From the NCBI RefSeq assembly GCF_008642295.1, contig NZ_CP029190.1, forward strand, positions 7,175,501-7,239,500: 64,000 nt of DNA. Direction: 5' to 3'. Positions 9,326-17,994 of this stretch are shown here, piece by piece. The stretch's first letter is position 1, and every line of letters starts with the position of its first letter. Below the pieces are notes generated by a model. That model searched no databases. It worked only from the letters and a program-made list of their open reading frames with translations, and was not told the DNA's origin. Both the position numbers and the translations under genes were made by a program. The DNA is from Streptomyces venezuelae. GTDB taxonomy: Bacteria; Actinomycetota; Actinomycetes; Streptomycetales; Streptomycetaceae.

Positions 9326-9853
9326 ATGAACATCCACAGCCGGCGGTGCACGCCGGCCCTCTTCGGTACGGCACTGGTGATCGCGGCCGGTCTGACGGTG
9401 GCGCCCGGTGCCACCGCGGCTCCGGCCCCCGCCGGGGCCCCGTCCTCCGCCGTGGCCTCGGCCCCGGCGAAACAGTGCATCGTCCGTGACGGCTATCCGC
9501 CGGCCGCCCGGAACACGAGCGTCGGCGGCACGCCCGCGAAGTACAAGTTCAGCTCCTCCCCGTACATCGGCGGCCGGTACGACAGCTGCGCCCGCACCCT
9601 CAAGCTGTACTACGGCGGCTATGCGAGCCCCCGTTGGTCCTACTACGAGATCTCGTACACCTATCCCACCGCGCGTCAGTGGACCAGCCAGCGAGGGCAG
9701 ATGGGTGAACGCCGCATCATGACCTGGAACAACCCCGAACGCGGCAGCTGGAACTTCAAGGTCCGTGCGTGCGCCCAGGCGATCGACGATGCCCAGGGGC
9801 GCAACTGCACCTCCTGGTCCCCGCAGCTCTTCGTGTACACCGGCACCGGCTGA
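9326..9853 (+). CDS. Small secreted protein, function unknown
   Basis: 175 residues from ATG 9326, chosen because GAAGGGAG precedes it at normal spacing; GTG 9308 has no RBS. It has a clear Sec signal (basic MNIHSRRC, hydrophobic LFGTALVIAAGLTVAPG, then ATAAPA). The mature protein is about 135 residues, rich in Tyr, Trp and Arg, with four cysteines (IxxDG after the first, DSCARTL, RACAQA, NCTSW) that could form two disulfides. No catalytic motif is visible. Similar small secreted proteins are common in Streptomyces. Confidence 0.75.
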   Translation: MNIHSRRCTPALFGTALVIAAGLTVAPGATAAPAPAGAPSSAVASAPAKQCIVRDGYPPAARNTSVGGTPAKYKFSSSPYIGGRYDSCARTLKLYYGGYASPRWSYYEISYTYPTARQWTSQRGQMGERRIMTWNNPERGSWNFKVRACAQAIDDAQGRNCTSWSPQLFVYTGTG

Positions 9854-9989
9854 TCCCGGTTCCCCGTTCGATCAACAGAAGATGCATCAACAGGCCTTGT
9901 TTCCCGGTGATGTGAGACTGCGTCAGTGATCGGCGTGGTTGGCGGGAAGTGGTGGGTGCAGGGGGCTGGCAGGCCCGGTCGCCCGTGGG

Positions 9990-10014
9990 TTACCGTCGGT
10001 AATACCGGTCGGTA
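9990..10014. promoter_or_regulatory. Paired inverted repeats upstream of FAD dehydrogenase
   Basis: Two adjacent dyads: TTACCGTCGGTAA (9990-10002, 6-1-6 symmetry) and TACCGGTCGGTA (10003-10014, TACCG-N2-CGGTA). They lie 75-100 bp upstream of the start at 10090 in otherwise empty sequence. TACCG/CGGTA half sites are common in TetR-family operators. The regulator is not adjacent. Confidence 0.5.
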
Positions 10015-10089
10015 ATGTTCTGTCGTCCGGTGCTCACAGCTCCCACACCCACCTCACCCCACCCTCACCCCCTGGGATGAAAGGCCGTC

Positions 10090-11913
10090 ATGGTGAACGC
10101 CGGAAACACGTCCGAGGCACGGCGCGAGGACAACACCGGGGAGCCGCCCGGCGTCACGCGCCGCCGGGCCCTCACCGTCACCGGCGGTGTACTCGCCGGG
10201 GCCGCCCTGGCCGCCCACGCTTTCCCCGCCTTCGCCGCCGAGTCGTACCACGCGGACGCCATCGTCGTCGGGCACGGCCTCGCCGGCCTGGTCGCCACCG
10301 CCGAACTCGCCGCGGCCGGGCGGAAGGTGTTGCTCCTGGACCAGGAACCGGAGGCCAGCATCGGCGGGCAGGCGTTCTGGTCCTTCGGCGGACTGTTCTT
10401 CGCGGACTCCCACGAGCAGCGCCTCATGGGCATCAAGGACTCGCGTGACCTCGCCTGGCAGGACTGGCTCGGCACAGCGGGCTTCGACCGCGACGTGGAC
10501 GACCCGGCCGGCCCGGACCACTGGGCGTACAAGTGGGCCGAGGCGTACGTGGACTTCGCCTCCGGGGAGAAGCGGTCCTGGCTGTCCTCACTGGGCGTGC
10601 AGTGGTTCCCGATCGTGGGCTGGGCCGAGCGCGGCGGCGGACTCGCGGACGGCCACGGCAACTCGGTGCCGCGGTTCCACGTCACCTGGGGGACGGGCCC
10701 GGCGGTCGTCGAGCCGTTCGAGAAGAAGGTGCGGGCCGCCGTCGGGAACAAGAAGGTGACCTTCAAGTTCCGGCACCGCGTGGACGAGCTGGTCACGACC
10801 GCGGGAGCCGTCACCGGCGTACGGGGCGCCATCCTGGAACCCAGCAGCGCGGCCCGCGGCACGCCCAGCTCCCGTACCGTCGTGGGCGAGTTCGAACTGC
10901 GCGCCCCCGTCGTCGTGGTCACCTCCGGAGGCATCGGCGCCAACCACGAACTCGTCCGCCGGAACTGGCCGGCCAGGCTGGGCACCCCGCCCGCCAGCAT
11001 GGTCACGGGCGTGCCCGCGCACGTGGACGGCCGGATGCTCGCCATCACGGAACGCGCGGGCGGACGCATCGTCAACCCCGACCGGATGTGGCACTACACC
11101 GAGGGGCTCCGCAACTACGCCCCGATCTGGCCCGGTCACGGCATCCGCATCCTGCCGGGCCCGTCCTCGATGTGGTTCGACGCGAAGGGCCGGCGCTTCG
11201 GCACGCCGGACATTCCGGGCTACGACACCCTGCACACCCTGAAGTCGATCACGGACACCGGCTACGACTACTCGTGGTTCGTGACCACGCAGAAGATCCT
11301 CGCCAAGGAGTTCGCCCTCTCGGGCTCCGAGCAGAACCCCGATCTCACCAACAAGGACATCCTGAAGCTGCTGTCACGGATCTGGCAGAGCCCGGAGCCG
11401 ATCGAGAGGTTCAAGCAGCGGGGGGCCGACTTCGTGGTCGCCACGAACCTGCCCGACCTGGTCACCGGAATGAACCGGCTGACCGGCGACGACCTGATCG
11501 ACCTGGACGGCCTCAAGCGGCAGATCGAGGCCCGGGACCGCGAGATCGAGAACCCCTACACCAAGGACGTCCAGGTCATGGGGATCCGCAACGCCCTCGC
11601 CTACCCCGGGGACACCATCAGCCGGACGGCCTCGGCCCACCGGATCCTGGACCCGGCCGCCGGCCCGCTGGTGGCCGTACGCCTCAACATCCTCACCCGC
11701 AAGACGCTCGGCGGACTCCAGACCGACCTCTCGGGCCGCGTCCTGGACGCCTCCGGCGCCCCCGTACCCGGCCTGTACGCGGCGGGCGAGGTCGCCGGTT
11801 TCGGCGGCGGCGGGGTGCACGGCTACCGGTCCCTGGAGGGCACGTTCCTCGGCGGCTGCATCTTCTCCGGCCGACAGGCCGGCCGGGCGGCTGCGGCGGC
11901 CACCGGGGTCTGA
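10090..11913 (+). CDS. Exported FAD-binding dehydrogenase (KstD/fumarate reductase-like flavoprotein)
   Basis: 607 residues; GAAAGG precedes ATG 10090. The N-terminus has a twin-arginine signal (VTRRRALTVTGGVLAGAAL, cleaved near AFAAES), so the folded flavoprotein is probably exported. The FAD-binding motif is DAIVVGHGLAGLVATAELAAAG near residue 57, and GLYAAGEVAGFGGGGVHG near the C-terminus is the typical second FAD contact of the succinate dehydrogenase/3-ketosteroid dehydrogenase family. Length and layout fit the FAD-binding dehydrogenases of COG3573. The substrate is unknown; a steroid or another exogenous organic compound is a guess. Confidence 0.85.
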   Translation: MVNAGNTSEARREDNTGEPPGVTRRRALTVTGGVLAGAALAAHAFPAFAAESYHADAIVVGHGLAGLVATAELAAAGRKVLLLDQEPEASIGGQAFWSFGGLFFADSHEQRLMGIKDSRDLAWQDWLGTAGFDRDVDDPAGPDHWAYKWAEAYVDFASGEKRSWLSSLGVQWFPIVGWAERGGGLADGHGNSVPRFHVTWGTGPAVVEPFEKKVRAAVGNKKVTFKFRHRVDELVTTAGAVTGVRGAILEPSSAARGTPSSRTVVGEFELRAPVVVVTSGGIGANHELVRRNWPARLGTPPASMVTGVPAHVDGRMLAITERAGGRIVNPDRMWHYTEGLRNYAPIWPGHGIRILPGPSSMWFDAKGRRFGTPDIPGYDTLHTLKSITDTGYDYSWFVTTQKILAKEFALSGSEQNPDLTNKDILKLLSRIWQSPEPIERFKQRGADFVVATNLPDLVTGMNRLTGDDLIDLDGLKRQIEARDREIENPYTKDVQVMGIRNALAYPGDTISRTASAHRILDPAAGPLVAVRLNILTRKTLGGLQTDLSGRVLDASGAPVPGLYAAGEVAGFGGGGVHGYRSLEGTFLGGCIFSGRQAGRAAAAATGV

Positions 11914-11965
11914 CCCTGGGACGCCTGCTGCCGTCCGTCGGTGCCGGTCCGCCCCCGGTGCCGGG

Positions 11966-12505
11966 TCACCGGCCGTACGTCCGGTGGCACAGCGCGGTGA
12001 CGGCGGGGCCGGTGATGCCGCGGGCCGCGCGGCACAGCTCGGCCATGTCCACGGCACCGCCCCCGGCGGCGGGCCGTACCGGGCGGTGCGGTACGGGTGT
12101 CCGGGCGCCCGGCCGCGCCTTTGCCCCGGCCCCCTTTGCCCCGGCCCGCTGGGGCCGGGGCTTCGGTGCCGGCCTCGGCGGGGCGCCCCGGCGGGGCGCG
12201 GGTCCGGCATACCGCCGGTCCGCGCCGGATGCCTTACGGGCCGGGGGCACAGCGCGGTGACGGCGGGCGGGCGCGGGGTCCGGAGCAGCGGCGGACTCGG
12301 ACTCGGGCTCGGATGAGGACTCGGGCTCCGGCCCGGGCAGGCGGGAGAGCGGCAGTGCCGTACGGTCCGCCGGCGCCTCGGCGCGGGGCCCGGTGGGCGG
12401 GGCCGGGACAGGAGCAGGGGCAGGGGCGGGGGCAGGGTGGACCGTCATGCATCCGGAAGCCGCCAACAGGGCGGCGAGGAGCAGCGGAAGAGACCAGCGG
12501 CGCAT
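11966..12505 (-). CDS. Putative lipoprotein, Pro/Ala/Arg-rich
   Basis: 179 residues from ATG 12505. A lipobox follows a short basic N-terminus: MRRWSLPLLLAALLAASGC. The middle (about residues 25-140) is low-complexity Pro/Ala/Glu/Arg, as in a disordered wall-spanning linker. The last 35 residues (GAVDMAELCRAARGITGPAV, then ALCHRTYG) look structured and carry two cysteines. The function is unknown. Convergent with the FAD dehydrogenase. Confidence 0.6.
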   Translation of the reverse strand: MRRWSLPLLLAALLAASGCMTVHPAPAPAPAPVPAPPTGPRAEAPADRTALPLSRLPGPEPESSSEPESESAAAPDPAPARRHRAVPPARKASGADRRYAGPAPRRGAPPRPAPKPRPQRAGAKGAGAKARPGARTPVPHRPVRPAAGGGAVDMAELCRAARGITGPAVTALCHRTYGR

Positions 12506-12641
12506 GGCTGCCACCGTGCCGTACACACCCCCGCAGCGCCCGGACAGCCCGCTTCGCTCCCCGGATGGGATGAGCGTGCGGATGTACCGGGTTGACGCCG
12601 CCTCACCACCCCACCCACCCCGCCCGAGGGGCCGTGGGAGG

Positions 12642-13022
12642 TCAGAGGGGCTTCAACCGCGTGCGCAGGAGACAGAACTCGTTGCCCTCGGGGTCGGCCA
12701 GGACGTGCCAGCTCTCCTCGCCGGTCTGGCCGATGTCGACGGGGACGGCGCCCAGTGTCAGCAACCTGGCCAGCTCGGCTTCCTGGTCGCGGTCGGTGGG
12801 GCTGAGATCGATGTGCAGCGGGAGCTTCCCCCGCTTGGGGTCGCGGCCCGCGTTGAAGACCAGGGTGGGCTGTGCGCCGCCGAACCCTTCGCCGGGCGGG
12901 CCGACGGCGATGCCGTCAGCGTCGCGCTCCCGCTCGACGTAGCCGAGGACATCGCACCAGAATGCGGCCAGTAGGTCAGGGTCTTCCGAGTCGATGACGA
13001 GTTCGCTGATCCGGGATGCCAT
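12642..13022 (-). CDS. VOC family (glyoxalase/bleomycin-resistance-like) protein
   Basis: 126 residues from ATG 13022. It starts MASRISELVIDSEDP with AFWCDVLGY (the first beta-alpha unit of vicinal-oxygen-chelate proteins). Later come KLPLHIDLSPTD and a C-terminal VLADPEGNEFCLL, all normal for single-module VOC proteins that dimerise. The frame stays open far upstream, but that part is shadow sequence. Activity and substrate are unknown. Confidence 0.85.
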   Translation of the reverse strand: MASRISELVIDSEDPDLLAAFWCDVLGYVERERDADGIAVGPPGEGFGGAQPTLVFNAGRDPKRGKLPLHIDLSPTDRDQEAELARLLTLGAVPVDIGQTGEESWHVLADPEGNEFCLLRTRLKPL

Positions 13023-13193
13023 GCGGCGAGGATAGGTGCGCCGGCCGCCCTCAGTGATCCGGCGCGCCCACGCGGCGGCTCGGTTTCGGCCATCTCCGGT
13101 GCACATGCCCCCCGGGCTTGCCTCAACTCCGGTCACCCGTGCAAGAGTTGCCACCACATCGAGCTGCTGGGTGACGGGGGAGAGTGATCGGTC

Positions 13194-13577
13194 ATGGGAA
13201 CCGAGGTGCGTACCGTCGAGGTCCCGCTGGAAGACGGCGCCGACGGAGTACTGCGCGTGCAGATCCGGGAGGTGGACGAGTCGCTGGCGCGGGTCGGGCG
13301 CGGCGGCGGTGCCGTGACCCGGGCGTCGCGGACCTTCGGGGAGATGGTGGACGGCATCCGGCCGGTCGCCGACAGTTTTGTGAGCCGGCTGACCGGGCTC
13401 GTGCACCGGCCGGACGAGATCACCCTGGAGTTCGGGGTCTCCCTGTCCGCCGACGCGGACATCGTCATCGCGAGCACCTCCACCCAGGCCAACTTCTCGG
13501 TGACCCTGACCTGGAACTCCCAGGCCCCCACCCCGCAGGACACCCCCGCCCCCGATGCCCCGCAGGACAACGCCTAG
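13194..13577 (+). CDS. TCOD1 (trypsin-co-occurring domain 1, CU044_2847 type) protein
   Basis: 127 residues from ATG 13194 with a GGGGGAGAG RBS. A small beta-rich domain: TVEVPLEDG, LRVQIREVDES, a central helix FGEMVDGIRPVADSF, then DEITLEFGVSLSADADIVIAS and NFSVTLTW, and a Pro/Asp tail. This matches the trypsin-co-occurring domain proteins encoded beside trypsin-like protease effectors in actinobacterial NTPase-regulated conflict systems (established for the family by comparative genomics). The next gene is exactly such a protease-STAND protein, 10 bp downstream, so the two are surely one operon. The role is unknown; it may be a sensor, inhibitor or substrate of the protease. Confidence 0.8.
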   Translation: MGTEVRTVEVPLEDGADGVLRVQIREVDESLARVGRGGGAVTRASRTFGEMVDGIRPVADSFVSRLTGLVHRPDEITLEFGVSLSADADIVIASTSTQANFSVTLTWNSQAPTPQDTPAPDAPQDNA

Positions 13578-13587
13578 GGGGCGCGGG

Positions 13588-16500
13588 ATGACCACCACAG
13601 GAGGTTCGCCGACCCCGGACGCCGCGCTGGGCTCCGCGATCGTCCGTATCGCCGGCCCGGACGGGAAGGTCGGCGGCGTCGGCTTCCTCGTCGCCCCTGA
13701 CCTCGCGCTGACCTGCGCGCATGTCGTCGCCGACGCGCTGGGACTGCCGCGCGAACAGGTCCCGGCGCCGACGGGCGCCCTGACCCTCGACCGGCCGCTC
13801 TCCGGGACCCCCGGGACCTCAGGCGCTGCCGGGACCTCGAGCACCGCCGGTCCGGGCGCGGCCGAGGTGGCGCACTGGGTCCCGTTACGGGCGGACGGCA
13901 CCGGGGACATCGCCGTCCTGCGGCTGCGCGCCCCGCTCCCCGGCGAGCCCTCCCTCGCCATGGCCTCGCCGCCGAGCGTATGGCAGCACCCGGTGCGGGT
14001 GGCGGGGTTCCCCGCTTCCTCTCCCGGCGGCATCTGGCACGCCGGCCGCCTGCGCGGTCCGACCGCCGAGGGCTGGGTGCAGCTCTCCGGTGCCCACCGG
14101 CAGGACGTCCCCGTGGACAAGGGCTTCAGCGGCAGCCCCGTCTGGGACGAGCAGACCGGGGCCGTGGTCGGGATGGTCGTGGCCGCCCAGCTCTCCGGCG
14201 CCCGCCAGAGCTTTATGATCCCCACCCGGACCCTGATCGCGGAGATCCCGGCACTCGAACCCGTCCTCAGCCCAGTCTCCCCGTTCCGTGGCCTCGCCGC
14301 GTACCGGGAGGCGGACGCGGATGTGTACTTCGGCCGGGACGCCGAGGCCGCGGACGTCACCGCCCTCCTGGATTCCGGCACCCGGCCCTGCGTGGCCCTG
14401 GTCGGGCCCTCCGGCTGCGGGAAGTCCTCCCTCGCCCTGGCCGGGGTATCGCCGCGGCTCCGCGCCCGGGGCCACGAGGTGCTGGTGGTGCGGGCCGCCG
14501 AGGGCCTCCCCGTACGCACCGCCCTCGCGGCGGAGCTGGCCCGGCTGACCCGGCCGCCACGGGGCACCGGCCCGGAGCCGCAGACCGGTCCGGAACCGGG
14601 CGTCGGTCCGACGGAACTGCGGGAGCTGGAGGAATCCCTGGCCCGCCACGGCCTGGCGGTCGCCGCCCGCCTCGCCCTGGGCGACCACGCCGATCGGCTG
14701 CTCGTCGTACTCGACCAGGCCGAGGCCATGCTCGCGGACCCCGGCCGCACGGACGACGACACCGCGGGGCTGCTCTTCCCCGAGCCGCATCCCCCAGGGC
14801 TCCGGGTACTCCTCACGCTCCGGGCCGACTTCCTGGAGACGGCCCTGGCGCACCCGGTCCTGGGCCCCGCCCTGGACCGGGCCGCCGTCCGGCCGTTGCT
14901 GCCCATGAGCCGTGCCCAGATGTCCGAGGTGATCCTGCGCCCGCTGTCCCGCACTCCCGGCCTGTCGTACGACCCGGGCCTGGTCGGCCGGATGCTGGAC
15001 GACGCCGGTGCCGAGCCCGGGGCCCTGCCGCTGCTGGGCTTCGTCCTGGCCCGGCTCTGGGACGAACAGGCCCTGGGGCGGCTGAGGTTCGACTCCTACG
15101 AGGAGATCGGCGGGGTCCGGGGAGCCCTGGGCCGCCACGCGGAGGCCGCCTGGCGGGACTGTGTCGAGGAGGCCGAGCGGGACGAGGCCCTGCGCCTGCT
15201 CACGGCGCTGGTCCGGTTCCTGCCGGGGAGCGAGGCCCCGCTGCGCGGGGTACTGACCCGGGCCGATGCGGGGGAGGAACGGTGGCGGATCGCCGGCCGG
15301 CTCGCGGAGCGGCGGATCCTGGTCGTCGGCGGGGACCCGGAGCGCGGTCAGAGCGTCGAGCTGGCCCACGAAGCGCTGATCGGCGCCTGGCCCACCCTGG
15401 CCCACCAGGTGGCGCAGGACCGGGAGTTCCTCATCTGGCGCGCGGGCTTCCGGCGCGACCTCGACCGCTGGCACGAGCTGGACCGGGCCCATGACCAGCT
15501 CCTGACGGGGGTGCCGCTCGACGACGCCGTCGCCCACACCCGGACCCGAGGCGATGAACTCACGGCAGAAGAGCGGGAGTTCCTCGAGGCGAGCCTGGAG
15601 CGCCGCGCTCTGGAGGCCTCGCACGCGGTGCGGCGCAGGAAGATCAATCAGATGGCCCTCGCCGTCCTGAGCATCCTGCTGGTCATCGCCGTCCTCGCCT
15701 CCTGGCTGCTCTACGGGGCGAACGGCAAGCTCGACGAGGACCTGCGGCGCGCCGCCTCCCCGCAGCTCGCACAGCTGGCGGGGCGGCTCGACGACGTATC
15801 GCTCACCGCATCGGCTCTGATGAGCGCCGCCGCCTACCGCACGGCTCCCGGGCCCGAGGCGGAAGCGGCCCTGTTCGAGCAGTACGTCCGCATGCGGCAC
15901 GTGGAACAGATCGCGCTGGAGGGCAGGGGCGCAGTACGGGACGCGGCCCTCAGCGCAGACGGCAGCCGGGTCACCATAGGTCTGCACGACGGCGATGTAC
16001 TGAGGGCCGACCTCGGCACGGGAGCGCCACGTCTCTCCCAGATCCGGACCGGAACCGCCCGTCTGTCCACGGCCTCACCCGACGGCCGCACCGTCGCCGG
16101 CTCCAATCCCATCGGCCTCATCACCACGGGCGTCCAAGCGGCCGACGGCAGCTGGCGGACCGTGAAGCTGCGTACCGCGGAGCAGGCTCAGCACAACGCC
16201 CGGGCAGCCACCGACCTCCGCTTCGACGACTCGGGGCGCAGGGTGCTCACCGCCGTCCCCGGAGAAGGGGTCTCGGTGTGGGAGGCGGCCGAGGGAAACC
16301 GGATCGGCGGAATCCTTGCACCGCCCGCCGGCTGGAACGTCCTGCACGCCTGGTTCGGGCCGGGCGGCGACACCGTGGTCGGCCGGATCGTCCCGGAGGG
16401 CGCTGCCGCCGGGGCGAACGGCAGGCTGGCGCGCTGGCAGCTCTCCGACGGCCGCCGCGACGACCAGACCTGGGGCACCCAGGAGACCGGCCCGGTCTCG

Positions 16501-17961
16501 GTCAGCGGGGACGGTTCCACGCTCGTCCGGTGCACTGCCGACGGGGTACTGCAGGCCTGGGACCTGACCGGGCAGCCGAAGGTGAAGAAGCAGTACAGCA
16601 TCAGTCAGCTGGGCCTGGTCTGCCCGCTCTATGTGCCCCGGCTCGACCGCACCGGCCGCTTCCTGCTCAATCCCGCGCAGCGGTTCGGGGCGACTCTGGG
16701 CCGGTACCGGTTCCTGGTGATGGACCTTCAGGAAGGGCTGCCCGCCACGCTGGACCTGCCCGCCGCCGCGCAGCAGGACGAGGTCATCGCCGGTTCCGCC
16801 GAGCTGCCGGCCATCAGTCTCGCCGGACCGCCCGACGCCATGAAGGTGGCGGTCGAGGTCGGGGCCACCGTGGTCGTCGCCAAGGTGCCCAGGCCGACCG
16901 GCTTCGACAGTGCCATGCTCACCAGCCTGATCCGGACCATGGACGCGGACCACGGCCGGGTTGCCAGTATCGATGCGGACGGCAAGACCCTGCGCCTGTG
17001 GGACCTCGCATCGCGCCGCCAGCTCGCCGCGCTGTACCCCTCGGCCCCGCTCGCGCGGAACCATCCGCTGTTCAGCCCGGACGGAAAGCGGCTGCTGACC
17101 GTCACGGCGGACGGTCTCGGGGTGCTGGTCTGGGACCTGAACGCGGCGGGCGGCGGCCCCGCACTCGCCGAGGTCCGCCGCCTGAAGCTGCCCGCGCCCC
17201 CGGGCATCGATCCGGCCCGCGCCGATCCCCGTACCGGCCGCACCCCGGCCGGGGTCAACGTCTGGTTCGACGGTGACGACCACGCCGTGGTCTCGGCCGT
17301 CTCCTATGTGTCCCGCTGGGACCTCCGGTCCGGCGCACGGGCGGGCAAGACGTACCAGCCGCCGGTCCAGGAGCTGGTGGACATCTCGACGCGGGCGGCT
17401 ACCGTCTTCGCTTCGGCCCGCACGGGTCACGAACAGGCGGCGGTGCGCACCGGGGGAGACGAGATCCAGATCTGGGACTTCAAGGAGGGCAAGGTGGTCG
17501 ACACCTTCACCTCCGACCAGGGCGTGCCCCGGCAGATGGCCTTCGACCAGACCGGCCGGCAGCTGGCCGTGGTCACGACCTCCGGCGCACTCAGGGTCCG
17601 GGACATGGACCGGAAGAAGTGGAAGACCCTGGCCTATCAGGGTGTCCAGTGGCTGAACGGTTTCCCCAGTCCGGACCGGCTGAGCACGGTGGCCACGGCC
17701 AACTCCTTCACCTTCTGGGATGTGAAGCGGGGCAAGGAGCTGTTCCACTTCACCCCCGGATACGGGGCCGCGGGCGACTGGTCGGCGGACGGCAGCCGGC
17801 TCGCCTGGTCGGAGGGTTCGGCCGTGGAGGTGCTGCTGCTGGACCCGGAGATCTGGCGGAAGCGTGCCTGCGACCTGGCCGCCCGTGCACTGACCGAGGG
17901 CGAACGCCGACTGCTTCCCGCGGGCAGCCGCACGGATGCCTGCGGGAAGCTGAAGAAGTGA
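13588..17961 (+). CDS. Trypsin-like protease / nSTAND1 NTPase / TM / WD40 fusion
   Basis: 1457 residues from ATG 13588. Domains in order: trypsin-like protease (1-220) with LTCAHVV (His45), TGDIAVLRL (Asp107) and GFSGSP (Ser181), so the triad looks intact; nSTAND1 NTPase starting SPFRGLAAY at 231, Walker A GPSGCGKSS (Lys279) and Walker B LLVVLDQAEAML; helical region to about 680; one transmembrane segment (about 688-709); then WD40-like repeats to the end. The layout predicts a receptor whose WD40 region detects a signal, the STAND NTPase switches, and the protease cuts a target. Codon 100 is TTA (13885-13887), rare in Streptomyces, so translation may need the bldA tRNA. Together with TCOD1 it forms a known type of conflict or stress-response module, but trigger and target are unknown. 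Confidence 0.88.
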   Translation: MTTTGGSPTPDAALGSAIVRIAGPDGKVGGVGFLVAPDLALTCAHVVADALGLPREQVPAPTGALTLDRPLSGTPGTSGAAGTSSTAGPGAAEVAHWVPLRADGTGDIAVLRLRAPLPGEPSLAMASPPSVWQHPVRVAGFPASSPGGIWHAGRLRGPTAEGWVQLSGAHRQDVPVDKGFSGSPVWDEQTGAVVGMVVAAQLSGARQSFMIPTRTLIAEIPALEPVLSPVSPFRGLAAYREADADVYFGRDAEAADVTALLDSGTRPCVALVGPSGCGKSSLALAGVSPRLRARGHEVLVVRAAEGLPVRTALAAELARLTRPPRGTGPEPQTGPEPGVGPTELRELEESLARHGLAVAARLALGDHADRLLVVLDQAEAMLADPGRTDDDTAGLLFPEPHPPGLRVLLTLRADFLETALAHPVLGPALDRAAVRPLLPMSRAQMSEVILRPLSRTPGLSYDPGLVGRMLDDAGAEPGALPLLGFVLARLWDEQALGRLRFDSYEEIGGVRGALGRHAEAAWRDCVEEAERDEALRLLTALVRFLPGSEAPLRGVLTRADAGEERWRIAGRLAERRILVVGGDPERGQSVELAHEALIGAWPTLAHQVAQDREFLIWRAGFRRDLDRWHELDRAHDQLLTGVPLDDAVAHTRTRGDELTAEEREFLEASLERRALEASHAVRRRKINQMALAVLSILLVIAVLASWLLYGANGKLDEDLRRAASPQLAQLAGRLDDVSLTASALMSAAAYRTAPGPEAEAALFEQYVRMRHVEQIALEGRGAVRDAALSADGSRVTIGLHDGDVLRADLGTGAPRLSQIRTGTARLSTASPDGRTVAGSNPIGLITTGVQAADGSWRTVKLRTAEQAQHNARAATDLRFDDSGRRVLTAVPGEGVSVWEAAEGNRIGGILAPPAGWNVLHAWFGPGGDTVVGRIVPEGAAAGANGRLARWQLSDGRRDDQTWGTQETGPVSVSGDGSTLVRCTADGVLQAWDLTGQPKVKKQYSISQLGLVCPLYVPRLDRTGRFLLNPAQRFGATLGRYRFLVMDLQEGLPATLDLPAAAQQDEVIAGSAELPAISLAGPPDAMKVAVEVGATVVVAKVPRPTGFDSAMLTSLIRTMDADHGRVASIDADGKTLRLWDLASRRQLAALYPSAPLARNHPLFSPDGKRLLTVTADGLGVLVWDLNAAGGGPALAEVRRLKLPAPPGIDPARADPRTGRTPAGVNVWFDGDDHAVVSAVSYVSRWDLRSGARAGKTYQPPVQELVDISTRAATVFASARTGHEQAAVRTGGDEIQIWDFKEGKVVDTFTSDQGVPRQMAFDQTGRQLAVVTTSGALRVRDMDRKKWKTLAYQGVQWLNGFPSPDRLSTVATANSFTFWDVKRGKELFHFTPGYGAAGDWSADGSRLAWSEGSAVEVLLLDPEIWRKRACDLAARALTEGERRLLPAGSRTDACGKLKK

Positions 17962-17994
17962 CCGTCAGCGTCAGCGTCAGGACCAGTATCAGCG

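Noticed and set aside
7741..12505. SDR, TOPRIM, secreted protein and FAD dehydrogenase as one steroid-degradation cluster
   Set aside because: Genes point in different directions, each with its own promoter region, and no other steroid genes are present.
17962..17994. GTCAGC-type repeats between the trypsin-STAND and VWA genes as a regulatory element
   Set aside because: Only a 33-bp convergent gap, no dyad and no promoter-like sequence; probably simple slippage sequence.
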